NCBI RefSeq assembly: GCF_932526225.1 | Contig: NC_064034.1 | Coordinates: forward strand, 20,921,747 to 20,985,746 | Reading direction: 5' to 3' | From: Nematostella vectensis | Lineage: Eukaryota > Cnidaria > Anthozoa > Actiniaria > Edwardsiidae | Length of the DNA: 64,000 nt | In this document: positions 32,380 through 44,106 of the stretch, piece after piece | Layout: the number at the start of each line of letters is the position of its first letter | Numbering within the stretch: the stretch's first letter is position 1 | The notes under the pieces: generated by a model | Told to the model about the DNA's origin: nothing | The model's database searches: none | The model's input: the letters and a program-made list of their open reading frames with translations, nothing else | Position numbers and translations under genes: made by a program

Positions 32380-33318
32380 GTAAGTGTTTTTTATGTGTTT
32401 TTAATGTTGTTGGAGGTAGCCGGGGATCGTACACGTTAGACAAGGGTTGGCCGTCTTCTCCTTTCTTTATTGAGCTGCTATCGATCGTGTTTACAAATTT
32501 GGTCGAGCTACCGCACTTGTGACTAGCGGGAGGTTGGCTGTCAACAAGGCAAGTACATCGAGTCGAAGAAACAACGTCCGTGAAACATGTTTTGTAAAAC
32601 TTTTTAAGAGTGTTATTATTTCGCTTAGCTAGGAAAATAGCGTACAAAATCTGCGTTGAATACGCTAGGACGAAAAAATGCCGTAAAAATCTCCAGCATC
32701 GCAATACGTATCGGTCACTTTATTTTTTGATATCCCGTGGTGCTTTCCGGTCATTGTTTTGGCCTTGGTTTTATGCTTTTTCATGCTTTGATTGCTTGGG
32801 TGTCGGTCGCATGTCCTATTCTCAGCCCTTGAAAAACAAATTGAATGCGAGTTTCGCCGTACAGCTCGCTTTCTAGTTTCAATTTATAGCATCAATGATC
32901 GCATATAAAAACTAAATACTGTAGGAATGCGCCGATTTATTTGTGTGTCATCGTTTATATCATCAGCCAATTTTGGGTGGGGTGAATGTTGAATGATAGA
33001 AGGTTTATCGCATCAGCAAGTTTGCGACTTTACTGGCTTATGACGACGGCTTGAAAAAAAAAAACTTAAAACATGCCTTGTGGTTGTCAAATTCACGTGT
33101 AATACACGATTTGGGGGTGTTTCTTAACGGAATTTATGATTTCTCTCCCCCTACTAAGGAAAGAAACAAGGTTGGAGGCGCCATTTTCGGTAGCACTCAA
33201 ATACCGTCGAAATTCTAGAGGAAAAAACAACAAACAAAATATTTTTATCTCGCAGACCTATGCCAGGGTACACTTACATTCGATATGTGGCAAAACATCC
33301 GAGCTAAACAATTTTCCC

Positions 33319-33682
33319 TGGCCGCTAGCCGTATTTTAAAACCAGAAAAGAGCCACAAACATTCTTGACCGACGCCGTTGGACGATTACTTACGCTTGAA
33401 GGGGACGAGTAAAGCGTTTTTGTGAAATGTTGTCAATATAATTAAGGCATGTTCTAAGTTTTAAGGCAATTTTATTGACAACATTCTACAAAAAACGCTT
33501 TACTCGTCCCCTCTCAGATCAGCCAAGTTCCGAGCTACGAACAAGCAACCATTGCCTGGGCTACCTGTGCCATTACCTGTGCTTCTTCCCAGCGCGGTCA
33601 AGCGTAAGTAATCGTCCAACGGCGTCTAGTCGGTAAGGATGCTTGTGGCTACTTTCTCGTTTTAAAATACGGCTAGCGGCCA
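33319..33682. mobile_element. Inverted-repeat MITE, copy B
   Basis: Same element as 13225-13577, with tggccgctagccgtatttta termini. It contains an extra gtgccattacct segment relative to copy A. Confidence 0.75.
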
Positions 33683-34851
33683 CCCGGCTTCCCACCCGCG
33701 TCAGTGAAGGATTTCTAAGGATATACGAATTCACGCAAATAAACATCTATAAGTTATATATTCATGCTCTATTCATGAAATAAACTTAGTTGGGGTGTAA
33801 ACGGATCCCTCTGTCACTGATGTTTTTTCTTCCCAAGAAGCTAAATTTTACGAGTTTAGAGCGATATAACTTTGTATCGGATTTTGAGTCTCAAATAAAA
33901 GCGCTCAATTTGAAAAGGTTTCCCAAACGATATTTTACTTTTGAACTCATCAATCTAATATCAAACTTGGTATAGAGCAGGATATTTTGCTGTTTTGGTC
34001 ACTTTTTGCGATGCGACGTCTCGCTAACAAAACAAACAAGTTTCAAATTTTGAATATTTGCACAATAAGTAGGTAGATCAATATTATCAAAAATGGTAAT
34101 GTACGGCACTGCTTTAGTTGGTCATAAGAATCGATGTTTCAAACTGCGTTATTTTTGTGATTTCCCCGCGAAAGCTGGTCATTTATGTAAACGTCCGATC
34201 AGATCTCATGAATCTGCAGGGCTTCTTTTTGAGTCTTGACTCTGTTTTATGGCCAATAAGCTATGCTGTAATCCTAAATGAACTATACGGACAAGCCGAT
34301 TTATGTAAATGTCCGATCAGATCTCATGAATAGGATAAGTGGATTCATGTCAGGATATGCTCAATAACAAATTTTGCACTTATTGGAGTTGATTTCACCT
34401 GGATTATTGATCTGCAGGGCTTTTTTTTGAGTATTGACTCTGTTTTATGGCCTATAAATCTATGCTGTAATCCTGAATGAACTATTATCGTCAAGGTAAC
34501 GGGTCCTTCCTCCCCTTATCTCGAAATTCGGGTTAAAATGACTCCGAAAAAAAAGTGTAACGGATACTACGATTAACTACCAGAGCTTAGTTGCTTACCT
34601 TGACAAGCTTTTCAAGGTAACGAAGCAAGCGAACTCCAGAAAGCGAGCTGTAAACTCCCGAGATGAAAGTTGATTGTGTCGCACTGTTTGTTTCTGTTTC
34701 TTGGAATTTTGTGTGCGCGCGCATGCTTATTTTATAACGTCATCAAAGGAACACAGGGAACCAAATCCTAAACAACTTGTACCCCAAACATTGCTGTGGC
34801 ATCAGCATTTTTCGAACGAAAGAAAAAGAACAAGTAAATAAAGTCTCATTT

Positions 34852-34938
34852 TAAAAATCCCCAGTTTGAGCCAGGATTCGAACCTGGGCCACAGCGGTAA
34901 GAGGCCGACGCGCTAACACACTAGGCCACCCGTGCTTC
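34852..34938 (-). mobile_element. tRNA-derived SINE fragment (head)
   Basis: On the minus strand it reads ggaagcacgggtggcctagt (A-box region) and contains ggttcgaatcc, a perfect B box, ending at tcaaactgggga. It is the tRNA-like head of the SINE seen complete at 53206-53495. It marks the junction between copies B and C. It is not a functional tRNA gene. Confidence 0.75.
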
Positions 34939-35357
34939 CACGTAAAGTGACGTCACCAAAAAAAAACAATATGCCGACGTCATAAAAAAATATTTATATT
35001 TCATGAAAACTCGATGGTGTCATGTAGGTGTGTCAAAGGGTGCAACAAGATGGTCACGTGATTTGTGATGTCATCGATGACGTTAATCAAAGTAAACTAC
35101 TTCTTAGGTGATTTAAAAAAAACATATTTATATCGCATGAAAAAAAACATGACAACCGAGCTCGGTAGAAGGATGCAAAACGTCACATAATGTGTGATTC
35201 CACTTAAACGTTTACTGTACTTCCATTTGCAATCATACTTTTACAAAGCGATCACTAGCATTAATTACTACTTACAATCATTTCACTAACACATTTTCAA
35301 ATGCTTTGAGCGTCTGTCTAGTCTAGATTTGTTGAAATCTGTTTTAGTGGTGCTCAT

Positions 35358-35612
35358 CTACAAAGTTGGCGACAAACCAGCGGCAACACAGGCAGCCATA
35401 CACACTCCTTGGGCCGCATTGCATGCTAGGACGGCGGCGGGTACTCCAGCCCCTCCCGTACTGACGCCTGCCACGCCTCCGGCTGCCGCAACACAGGTAA
35501 CCCACACTGCATTGCAGCCTGTCTGACAGATACCATAAGCCAGGGGTCCAGCACTCGATGAGGCGATGAGCATGGTGAGGGCCAAAAGCATCAACATCTT
35601 ACGTGCAGCCAT
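35358..35612 (-). CDS. Small secreted Cys/Ala/Gly-rich peptide, copy C
   Basis: This is an 84-aa protein with signal peptide, GVSTGG and AAVLACNAAQ. The frame is fully open. The leader intron (35765-35613, 153 bp) is conserved. It lies divergent from the plus-strand exon at 35988, so the roughly 380 bp between them should hold both promoters. Function is unknown. Confidence 0.75.
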   Translation of the reverse strand: MAARKMLMLLALTMLIASSSAGPLAYGICQTGCNAVWVTCVAAAGGVAGVSTGGAGVPAAVLACNAAQGVCMAACVAAGLSPTL

Positions 35613-35918
35613 CTAGACACACACAGGCTTTATGAGTATTTACTTTACGGGAGCATCATATGAACACACGCTCTGATTGGTTTGCTTTCTCGGGATAATA
35701 GACGGAATCCACTCCCAACACATGGGATAATGAGTAGATGCATAAAATGATCGCAGGAAACTTACATGTTTCCTGAAGTGAGAGAATTATTGAGGTCAAA
35801 GCAAGACGAATTACAGTAACATAATTATCGCATTAGAAGGTATCTTTTTGCCTTGCAATTTACGGGCGAGAATAAACAAATTAATCGCCAATAGCATTCG
35901 AGAAATCACACAGTTCAG

Positions 35919-35960
35919 CCAATCAGAGACAAGGGCATCCAATTAAGAGCTTTTCCCGCC
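35919..35960. promoter_or_regulatory. CCAAT box and E2F-like site, only in copy C
   Basis: ccaatcag (35919-35926) and TTTCCCGCC (35952-35960, E2F consensus) lie within a segment of about 60 bp that A, B and D lack at the same position. They are about 30-70 bases upstream of the plus-strand ATG, typical of a bidirectional, proliferation-linked promoter. This is motif evidence only. Confidence 0.45.
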
Positions 35961-35987
35961 GTTTTTCTTTGGTTTTGTCAAAACAAA

Positions 35988-36152
35988 ATGGAAGGAAGAT
36001 ACCGTAGAGCTTTATGAGCAAGTAAACAGCGAAAGCGCCCAACTTGGAGAAAATAAGCTACGGAAACTCGAAGAAGAAAGCGTACCTAATAACACCAAAA
36101 AACAAAACTCGTGGGGAATCAAGAAATTCTTTGGCCAGTTGGATCCAAACAA
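35988..36152 (+). pseudogene. First-exon fragment, least damaged copy (C)
   Basis: One frame is open across the segment to a GTGAGT donor at 36153. It encodes DTVELYEQVNSESAQLGENK, a Lys/Glu-rich link, then NTKKQNSWGIKKFFGQLDPN. The last part resembles the N-terminal region of the cnidarian multigene family with a Crypton-derived tyrosine-recombinase-like (KCTD1/QRICH1/ZMYM-type) domain. The ATG at 35988 is not in that frame; a tandem ggaaggaa just after it suggests a 4-bp duplication shifted the start. No later exons are present in the unit, so it is probably a truncated duplicate of a gene elsewhere. Confidence 0.4.
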
Positions 36153-37096
36153 GTGAGTGTTTCTTATGTGTTTTTAATGTTGTTGGAGGTAGCCGCGGAT
36201 CGTACACGTTGGACAAGGGTTGGCCGTCTTCTCCTTCTTTATTGAGCTGCTATCGATCGTGTTTACAAATTTGGTAGAGCTACCGCACTTGTGACTAGCG
36301 GGAGGTTGGCTGTCAACAAGGCAAGTACATCGAGTCGAAGAAACAACGTCAGTGAAACATGTTTTCTAAAGCTTTTTAAGAGGGTTATTATTTCGCTTAG
36401 CTAGGAAAATAGCGTACAAAATCTGAGTTAAATACGCTAGGACGAAAAAATGCCGTAAAAATCTCCAGTATCGCGATACGTATCGGTCACTTTATTTTTT
36501 TATATCCCGTGGTGCTTTCCGGTCATTGTTTTGGCCTTGGTTTTATGCTTTTTCATGCTTTGATTGCTTGGGTCTCGGTCGCATGTCCTATTCTCAGCCC
36601 TTGGAAAACAAATTGAATGCGAGTTTCGCCGTGCAGCTCGCTTCCTAGTTTCAATTTATAGCATCAATGATCGCATAAAAAAGTAAATACTGTAGGAATG
36701 CACCGATTTATTTTTGTGTCATCGTTTATATCATCAGCCAATTTTGGGTGGGGGGGGGGGGTGAATGTTGAATGATAGAAGATTTATCGCATCAGCAAGT
36801 TTGCGAATTTACTGGCTTATGACGACGGCTTGAAAAAAAAAACTTAAAACATGCCTTGTGGTTGTCAAATTCACGTGTAATACACGATTTGGGGGTGTTT
36901 CTTAACGGAATTTATGACTTCTCTCCCCCTACTAAGGTAAGAAACAAGGTTGGAGGCGCCATTTTCGGTAGCACTCAAATACCGTCGAAATTCTAGAGGA
37001 AAAAACAACAAACAAAATATTTTTATCTCGCAGACCTATGCCAGGGTACACTTACATTCGATATGTGGCAAAACATCCGAGCTAAACAATTTTCCC

Positions 37097-37469
37097 TGGC
37101 CGCTAGCCGTATTTTAAAACCAGAAAAGAGCCACAAGCATCCTTGACCGACGCCGTTGGACGATTACTTACGCTTGAAGGGGACGAGTAAAGCGTTTTTG
37201 TGAAATGTTGTCAATAAAATTAAGGCATGTTCTAAGTTTTAAGGCAATTTTATTGACAACATTCTACAAAAAACGCTTTACTCGTCCCCTCTCAGATCAG
37301 CCAAGTTCCGAGCTACGAACAAGCAACCATTGCCTGGGCTACCTGTGCCATTACCTGGGCTACCTGTGCTTCTTCCCAGCGCGGTCAAGCGTAAGTAATC
37401 GTCCAACGGCGTCTAGTCGGTAAGGATGCTTGTGGCTACTTTCTCGTTTTAAAATACGGCTAGCGGCCA
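37097..37469. mobile_element. Inverted-repeat MITE, copy C
   Basis: Same element as 13225-13577, slightly longer because of an internal duplication of gggctacctgtgc. Confidence 0.75.
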
Positions 37470-38010
37470 CCCGGCTTCCCACCCGCGTCAGTGAAGGATT
37501 TCTAAGGACATACGAATTCACGCAAAAAAAACATCTATAAGTGCTATATTCACGCTCTATTCATGAAATAAACTTAGTTGGGGTGTAAACGGATCCCTCT
37601 GTCACTGATGTTTTTTCTTCTCAAGAAGCTAAATTTTACGAGGTTAAAGCGATATGACTTTGTATCGGATTTTGAGTCTCAAATAAAAGCGCTCAATTTG
37701 AAAAGGTTTCCCAAACGATATTATACTTTTGAACTCATCAATCTAATATCAAACTTGGTATAGAGCAGGAAATTTTGCTGTTTTGGTTACTTTTTGCGAT
37801 GCGACGTCTTGCTAACAAAACAAACAAGTTTCAAATTTTGAATATTTGCATAATAAGTAGGTAGATCGATATTATCAAAAATGGTAATGTACGGCACTGC
37901 TTTAGTTGGTCATAAGAATCGATGTTTCAAACTGCGTTATTTTTGTGATTTCCCCGCGAAAGCTGGTCATTTATGTAAACGTCCGATCAGATCTCATGAA
38001 TACGGATAAG

Positions 38011-38229
38011 TGTCGGGGACAACCAAATAAACTCACTTATATTCTCTTTACTTTATTTCTTGATCACAAACTATCCGTAGTAATAGTACACTCGCATCTC
38101 AACTCTAGGGGCACAACCCCCTTTTTTACCTATCTCGAATTACAACATGATCACATAACAAAACTAAATATGTAACGTAATACAGTATTATAAAGTAACG
38201 CAATCTTGCGGGTTTTCTACTTCCGGACA
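38011..38229 (-). repeat. 3' LTR of the BEL/Pao element
   Basis: It runs TG...CA and is identical in length to the other LTR. Confidence 0.95.
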
Positions 38230-38240
38230 CCCTCCCCCCA
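38230..38240 (-). other. Polypurine tract
   Basis: On the minus strand TGGGGGGAGGG directly abuts the 3' LTR, the expected plus-strand priming site. Confidence 0.8.
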
Positions 38241-38268
38241 TTTATGTGTCTACAGCAGCATAAATGTT

Positions 38269-41200
38269 CTAGTCTTCTTCCAGTAAAAAGATGCCCTTGA
38301 TGTTGTCCTTGGCGCTGTCTTTTGCCTGACGTCTTGACCCAACTCTTGGGATGAATACTTGCGCCTTAGGGTTTAACTTGATCCCCGGATCATCCCCACC
38401 AATCTCTAGGTCGCAAATCAACTGAAGAGGGCGTTCTATCACATATCCGTTCCCCATCTTCAGTTTGACTCCCCGGACTACGCCGTCTCTTCCTGTAATC
38501 TTCTCCACTACTCGTCCAATCTTCCATTGAGCCTTATTCTTGACATCCTCCTTGAGCAGGACTACGCGCCCTTTCTCCGGCACCTTCAGCTGCTCGCCGC
38601 TGCGTTCTTCGTGCTTCTGCTGTCTCTCCTCTAGAGATCGTACGTACTCTCTTGTGAATCTCTTCTTCAGGTCTTCCTTGCTACGCTGTATAAACCTCAT
38701 CCGTCGTGTCACGTTTCCGGCATCTGACAACTTCTCTAAGTCTTCTTCGAGGATGGGGACTGGTCTCCCCCTGAGCAACAGGTTGGGTGTGATGACGGGT
38801 TCATCAAACTCTTTCCCCTGGTACACTAATGGTCGGTTGTTCATTACTGTTTCTACGTCTAGGAGCGCATCCTCAAGCTCGCAGTAGTTGAGAAGGCTCC
38901 TCCCAACTGCTTTAGAGAGCGCATTCTTCATGACTCCGACTAGGCGCTCGAAGAAGCCTCCCCACCAAGGTGCTCGTGACATGTTGAATCTCCAGATGAT
39001 CGCTTGAGAGGCCAAATAGTTTGATAGACTTTCGTCCTTCTTTAGCACTGAAAGCCATTTCCCTGTTGCCACAAAGGTCTTTCCATTGTCACTCACGATC
39101 ATCTGAGGACATCCTCTCCTTGCGACAAACTCTTTGAGCGCTCTCTGGAAGTTTGGTGCTGATAGATCCGGGCAGAGCTTTAGATGGACTGCCCTAGTGG
39201 CTGCACACGTAAACAGCGCGATGTATGCCTTGCCTTGCTCGGACTTGGTGCGATAATAGATTGGGCCTGCAAAGTCGACCCCTGTTACGTCGAAAGGCTC
39301 AGAGAACTCCGTACGGAATGACGGCAGCTGTGCTGAGGCTGTTTATCCCGGAGTCAACACTGGCTTTATCCGATATCGCTTACATTTGTTGCAGTTGTGT
39401 ATGACCCTTTTTACTTGAGCCCTCAGCTTTGGTACCCAGAACTTCTCCCGGACTAGACTCATAGTCATTGACACTCCCCCGTGTATGGCTTTCTCGTGGA
39501 CTTGTTTGATGATCAAAGTCGTCAGCTTGTGGTCTCTGGGTAGGATGATGGGTTGGTATCCGGCGATGCGTCCGACACATCTAGCTATCCCATCTTCGCC
39601 TATCTGCACCTCCATGGAAGCCTCCACTTTCTCCCTCTTTGCCGCTTGCGCACGGCGAATCAGTGTGGACTCGGCTTTGTTGATCTCCTCTGTGGTGAGC
39701 GGTCCTGTGCACTTGCTCTTGGATCTGCAGTTATGACCAAACCGTTGTATGTAAGCAACGACTCTCCTAAGCTTCCAGTAGGACGAACACTGCTCGAGCA
39801 AAGCGTCTACCTGTCCCTTTTCCTCTGGTTCTTCTGTCGCCACCAGTAATTTCTCCTTGCGGCTCTTCACCGTCTCACTCGCTACCTCATCGTTGTCTGT
39901 TACCTCTGGTTGTGGAGGCCATTTCGCCTTGTCTGACAGCCAGTTAGGCCCATGCAGCCACATGTCGCTTAGCTCCCCTGGTCCCGCTCCTCTGCTTCCT
40001 ATGTCTGCTGGGTTCTCACCCGTTGGGACGTAATTCCACTTGAGGTAGTCCCTCTCTTGGATGACCTTTGTCCGGTTGCGCACGAACTGTGACCAGGTAC
40101 CTTTGCCCTTGATCCAGTAGAGGATGGTGGTGCTGTCGACCCAACACTGGTAGATCTGGATAGGTTGACCCTGCAAATCTTCCTTAACATGAGTCATTAG
40201 TTTTGTGAGGGTGTGTGCGCCAACTAATTCCAAACGAGGAATGCTCTGATTTTTAGGGGCTATTCTTGACTTCGCGACAAGCAATGTCTGCCTAACAGAA
40301 CTGTCTGCGTGATGGGCTACTACATAAATTGCAGCCGATACGGCTGTCTTGCTCGCATCTGAGAACCCATGTAGCTCTATCCTTGTCACGTGCTGATCCA
40401 CTACACTGCGCGGAATGCTAACTGATGGACATGCCTTCATGCTCTTAAGCCACTTGTTCCACTCTCTAACAATCTCTACGTCTGTAATCGCCTCGTCCCA
40501 CCTCTTCTCACTAAGACACACCTTGCTATACAGTACTTTGCCAATCACAGTGACTGGCGAAGCGAGTCCTAGCAGATCGTAGATGCGATTGATCACTGCT
40601 AGCATCTTCCTCTTTGTGAGTGCACCACTCACCTCTTCTTCGGTGGAATCGCTGAATGCGATGGTAAGCTCGTCCTTGTTCTTGTCCCAAGGTATTCCTA
40701 GGATCTTTACCGGTGGCCTGTCCACGGCCCGGTCTGCTCTCTCTGCTGAGGTACTCTCGTCCGCCTCAAGGACATTGCTGTGCCATTTGTGAAGCTGGAA
40801 TCCTCCACTCTCCATGATCTCGCTTGCTTCCTGCTTAAATCGAAGCAGCTGTTCAGGGTCGTCTCCACCTGTCTGTACATCATCTACATATGTGTTAGTT
40901 AGTAACTGGTACACAGTCTCTGGGTACTTGTCACTGTAACTAGCCACATGTTTCTGCAGAGTAGCGCCCAGAATATAGGGGCTTGGGCCCGAGCCAAAGA
41001 TTACCCTTGCGAACCTATACTCTACAATGTTTCGGTCTTTAAGGTTGTCGTACCAAAACAGTCTCATGCAGCCTCTATCCTTGGTGTCAACTTTAATCTG
41101 CAGAAATGCTTTTTGAATGTCTCCCGTGAGACAGAGACGATTCATGCGGTTGCGCAATAATATGTCAAATAGCATAGGTTGTAATGGAGGGCCTACTTCT

Positions 41201-43515
41201 AAGCAGTCGTTTAGAGATGTGGTGTTGTCATCCTCTCTTGCTGAACAGTCATAAACGATGCGAAGCTTGCTGGTCTGAGCATCGTCCCTCGTCACCATGG
41301 TATGTGCGATATAGTGTACGTTCTCCCCTGTTGGAGTATCTGGAGCTGGCTCTAACATCCCTTCCTTCAGTTGCTCCATCCTAATGTCATGGTACTCCTC
41401 TATCCTCCCAGTCTTCTCCAGTCTACGGGTAGTGCTCGCCAAACGTGCTAGGGCTAGTCTTTTGTTAGACGGTAGGGATGTGTGATCTGGTTTCCATGGT
41501 AACCGGGTGGAGTAGGTTCCATCGTCCAATCTTTGCAACCCCTCCTGGAAATTCTTGTGGAATTCTCCTCCCTCTTCATCACTGTCCTTCAGTCCAAGTA
41601 CTTCCTGGGAGCACATCTGGTTGAATTCTTCCTGTGAGTTGCTGAGGAAGAAACCCTTTTCTGTGTCTGCGGCGGAAATCGCTGCTTTGCCTCCAATCAC
41701 CCATCCAAGCATGGTGAACTCAGCTCCGGGGTCTTTGTCTGGGTCGCTGCCAAGCACCGCTGGCTCAGTGGACTTGATGCGCTGGATGTCAGCTGCGCCA
41801 AGTATGACATGTACTGGTAGCTTGTCTTCTGTCGAGGTTTCATCACTGAAGGTCAGTCTTCTGAGTTTGTTGTATTTCTTCTTTAGCTCTGGGATCCTCG
41901 GGTTGGGAAGGTGAGTGATGATAGGTTTCTCTGCATTAATGCAGTGGAGCTCCATTCTAAAGCTGTCAAGGACAGTTGAGCCCAGCTGTATTTTGTAGAG
42001 CTCTACCTGCTTATCTACCGTCCCGTACATCTGCTCAATGACCCTCCTTTCGACCCTGCTTGGTTTAAGGTTTAATTTTGTTAGTAGGTTGGAGCTGATG
42101 TATGAGCTCCCAGCTCCACTATCCAGCATGATGCGCGCTGGGATGCCATTGACATTCGCTATGGCCGTAGCGTGTAAAGTAGTATGTACCTGGTCCACTG
42201 CCCTATCTCTAGAATTACCCGGGTTGGCTGGGGTTGAGGGTGGGAGGCTGCTTTGTACTCTGTCGCAGATAGAGGTGTGATGCCTTGAATTGCACTTTGC
42301 ACAGTTTCCCGCTTTGCATTTGGTAGCCATATGCCCCCCCTTGGTGCAGTTGTAGCACAATTTCTTTTGCATTAGGATTTCTCTCCTGCTGGCCGTGTCT
42401 AACACTTTTGTACAGTCCTTTGATTTATGGGATTTATCACTGCAGTAGACACACTGTGGGGGGTGGGGTCCCTGATTCTGCTGGTGCATTAACATTCTTT
42501 CCCTCCCATTATGTTGCCCACCCTGACCTCCCTGGGGCTTCCTCGTAAGTGACGGGGTGGGGGTATCTTCCCCTTGCAAGATTGGGTTTCTATCAACGTA
42601 CTTCCCAAGATTTTCAACTAGCTGGATAAGTCCCCACCCTTCCCAGTCATCATCCCTTTGCACTATCACCTCCCGGACTGGCCCTAATTTGTCTAACAGC
42701 GTGTAAACAGCGCTCTGCGCACTTTCTAATTTTTGCATGGTGGAGAGTGTGCGCACAATTCTGGCTAATTTGTTATAAAAATCGTGAATACTACTTAATT
42801 TAGTAATGTCACTGATGGTCGGTAAATCCTCCAGATCTTTAATAAGGGCGCGGTGGACTCTAATGTCCTTTCCATAGGTATTTTGTAGAATCCTTTTTGC
42901 CTCTTCGTAGCCCTCAGGGGTGTGAGGTAAGCCTAAAATATCATCCCTTGGTTTCCCTTTCACTAATTCTAATAAGTAATTAAATTTGCTTATCTGTGCT
43001 ATGGTTGATCCATCCACCTCCACCGTGTACTGATTCCAGAACCTTGTCCAGTCCTTATAATCTCCTTCAAATGGCATGATGGTGTACTTTTGTAGTTTGA
43101 CCGCTTGAACCATTCCGGGTTTCCCTGGACTGCTTTCAACCATTCCCCTATTTCCAGCCTTAGCAGCCAAATCTCCGAACTTCTTTTTCATTGCAAGCTC
43201 CTTTTCCATTTCTTCCTCCTTCTCCTGATCTCTTGCGTTCTCCAGTCTCTTCTTTATTTCGAGTCGCATCTCCCTAAAAGGCTGGATTTCCGCTTTCGCT
43301 TTAGCACTCCACTCCTGAATGTAGCTAAGTTCCTTCTCGTTATCGAGTAAATAATCCGCCGTAGCATCCTTGACTTTCTCCAAACTCTTGATGATGCTCT
43401 CTGCACTCTCCAACGCGATTTCTAGCTCTCCAGTATCCTTGGTTGTAGACATTATATCCTTTAGTTTGATATCGGCAAGTCCAATGTGCTTGGTGAACTT
43501 CTCTTCGGTTGTCAT
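38269..43515 (-). pseudogene. BEL/Pao gag-pol polyprotein with one in-frame stop
   Basis: The frame starts at ATG 43515 and runs 1390 codons to TAA at 39343-39345, then continues in the same phase to 38269. Domains: coiled-coil Gag N-terminus (residues 1-115); Gag body (about 140-310); three CCHC zinc knuckles (355-368, 387-400, 405-417); aspartic protease DSGA (465-468); reverse transcriptase (about 730-900) with TYVDDVQTGGD (YVDD at 876-879); RNase H (FSDASKTAVSAA, about 1050-1150); integrase H2C2 zinc finger (HEKAIHGG ... CNKCKRYR, near the stop). After the stop comes the integrase catalytic core (VTGVDFAG, MIVSDNGKTF, WGGFFERLVGVMKNAL) and a C-terminal domain. The TAA falls between the integrase zinc finger and core. 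It is either a single nonsense mutation or a readthrough site; I favour mutation. Confidence 0.9.
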
Positions 43516-43862
43516 GTTTTCAAACTCCCTCGTTGGTTGAATTCCTCTCGCAAAACTCTTTAATCTTTAATCTTTAATCTTTAATAGTTATACTCCTAAA
43601 AAACAGTTAAGACTATACTAGGAGTTGAAAAAGAAAATACAATATGTAAATACAAAAGAAAAATATAATAATAATAATTATCGGCCATCGGAAAAATAAT
43701 TTAGGTTAAATTGAAAATGAAGCATAAATATATATTACTTGAAAATTATTGAAATTAGATATTTGATAAAATTAAATAATTAATTATATATACATGAAAT
43801 TAAAATTATCATCAACTCGCAGAAATGTAGACGCACCGGGCGTTAAAACTCCTCAGATATGT
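43516..43862. other. BEL/Pao 5' leader
   Basis: This AT-rich untranslated leader lies between the primer-binding site and the gag start. It includes three tandem copies of tctttaatctttaat-type words at about 43556-43587. No gene. Confidence 0.6.
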
Positions 43863-43880
43863 GTCCTGGCGTGGTCGCCA
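43863..43880 (-). other. Primer-binding-site candidate
   Basis: Seven bases inside the 5' LTR the minus strand reads TGGCGACCACGCCAGGAC. It starts with TGG, as needed to pair with a tRNA 3' CCA end. The tRNA species is not determined. Confidence 0.6.
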
Positions 43881-43887
43881 CTTTTGT

Positions 43888-44106
43888 TGTCGGGGACAAC
43901 CAAATAAACTCACTTATATTCTCTTTACTTTATTTCTTGATCACAAACTCTCCGTAGTAATAGTACACTCGCATCTCAACTCTAGGGGCACAACCCCCTT
44001 TTTTACCTATCTCGAATTACAACATGATCACATAACAAAACTAAATATGTAACGTAATACAGTATTATAAAGTAACGCAATCTTGCGGGTTTTCTACTTC
44101 CGGACA
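43888..44106 (-). repeat. 5' LTR of the BEL/Pao element
   Basis: 219 bp, near-identical to 38011-38229. It should contain the promoter for the minus-strand transcript. Confidence 0.95.

Larger units (their letters stand above)
30726..34851. repeat. Segmental duplicate B (uninterrupted)
   Basis: This is the most complete copy. Left part (30726-31310) is shared with D (45565-46345). The core with peptide gene, exon fragment and MITE is shared with A, C and D. Right part includes about 1.5 copies of a 199-bp tandem unit (34190-34490). Short sub-repeats with gatggtcacgtgattt and the 12-bp palindrome gtcatcgatgac or a variant recur at about 30930 and 31330. Confidence 0.85.
34939..38010. repeat. 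Segmental duplicate C, left part
   Basis: It contains the core with peptide gene, the best-preserved plus-strand exon and a MITE. It lacks the left extension found in B and D. It is interrupted at 38010 by the BEL/Pao element and resumes at 44107. Confidence 0.85.
38011..44106 (-). mobile_element. BEL/Pao LTR retrotransposon, nearly intact
   Basis: The element has 219-bp LTRs at 38011-38229 and 43888-44106 that begin tgtcggggac and end ttccggaca. I found one difference between them, at the aaact(a/c)tccg position. The flanks carry a taag target duplication (38007-38010 and 44107-44110), and copy D shows the empty site (gaatacggataagcggattc, about 49466). Internally there is a polypurine tract, a primer-binding-site candidate and one long gag-pol frame on the minus strand. 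Near-identical LTRs mean recent insertion. Confidence 0.95.

Noticed and set aside
34852-34938. A tRNA gene
   Set aside because: It has A- and B-box-like words but lacks a coherent cloverleaf and recurs as the head of a SINE at 53495.
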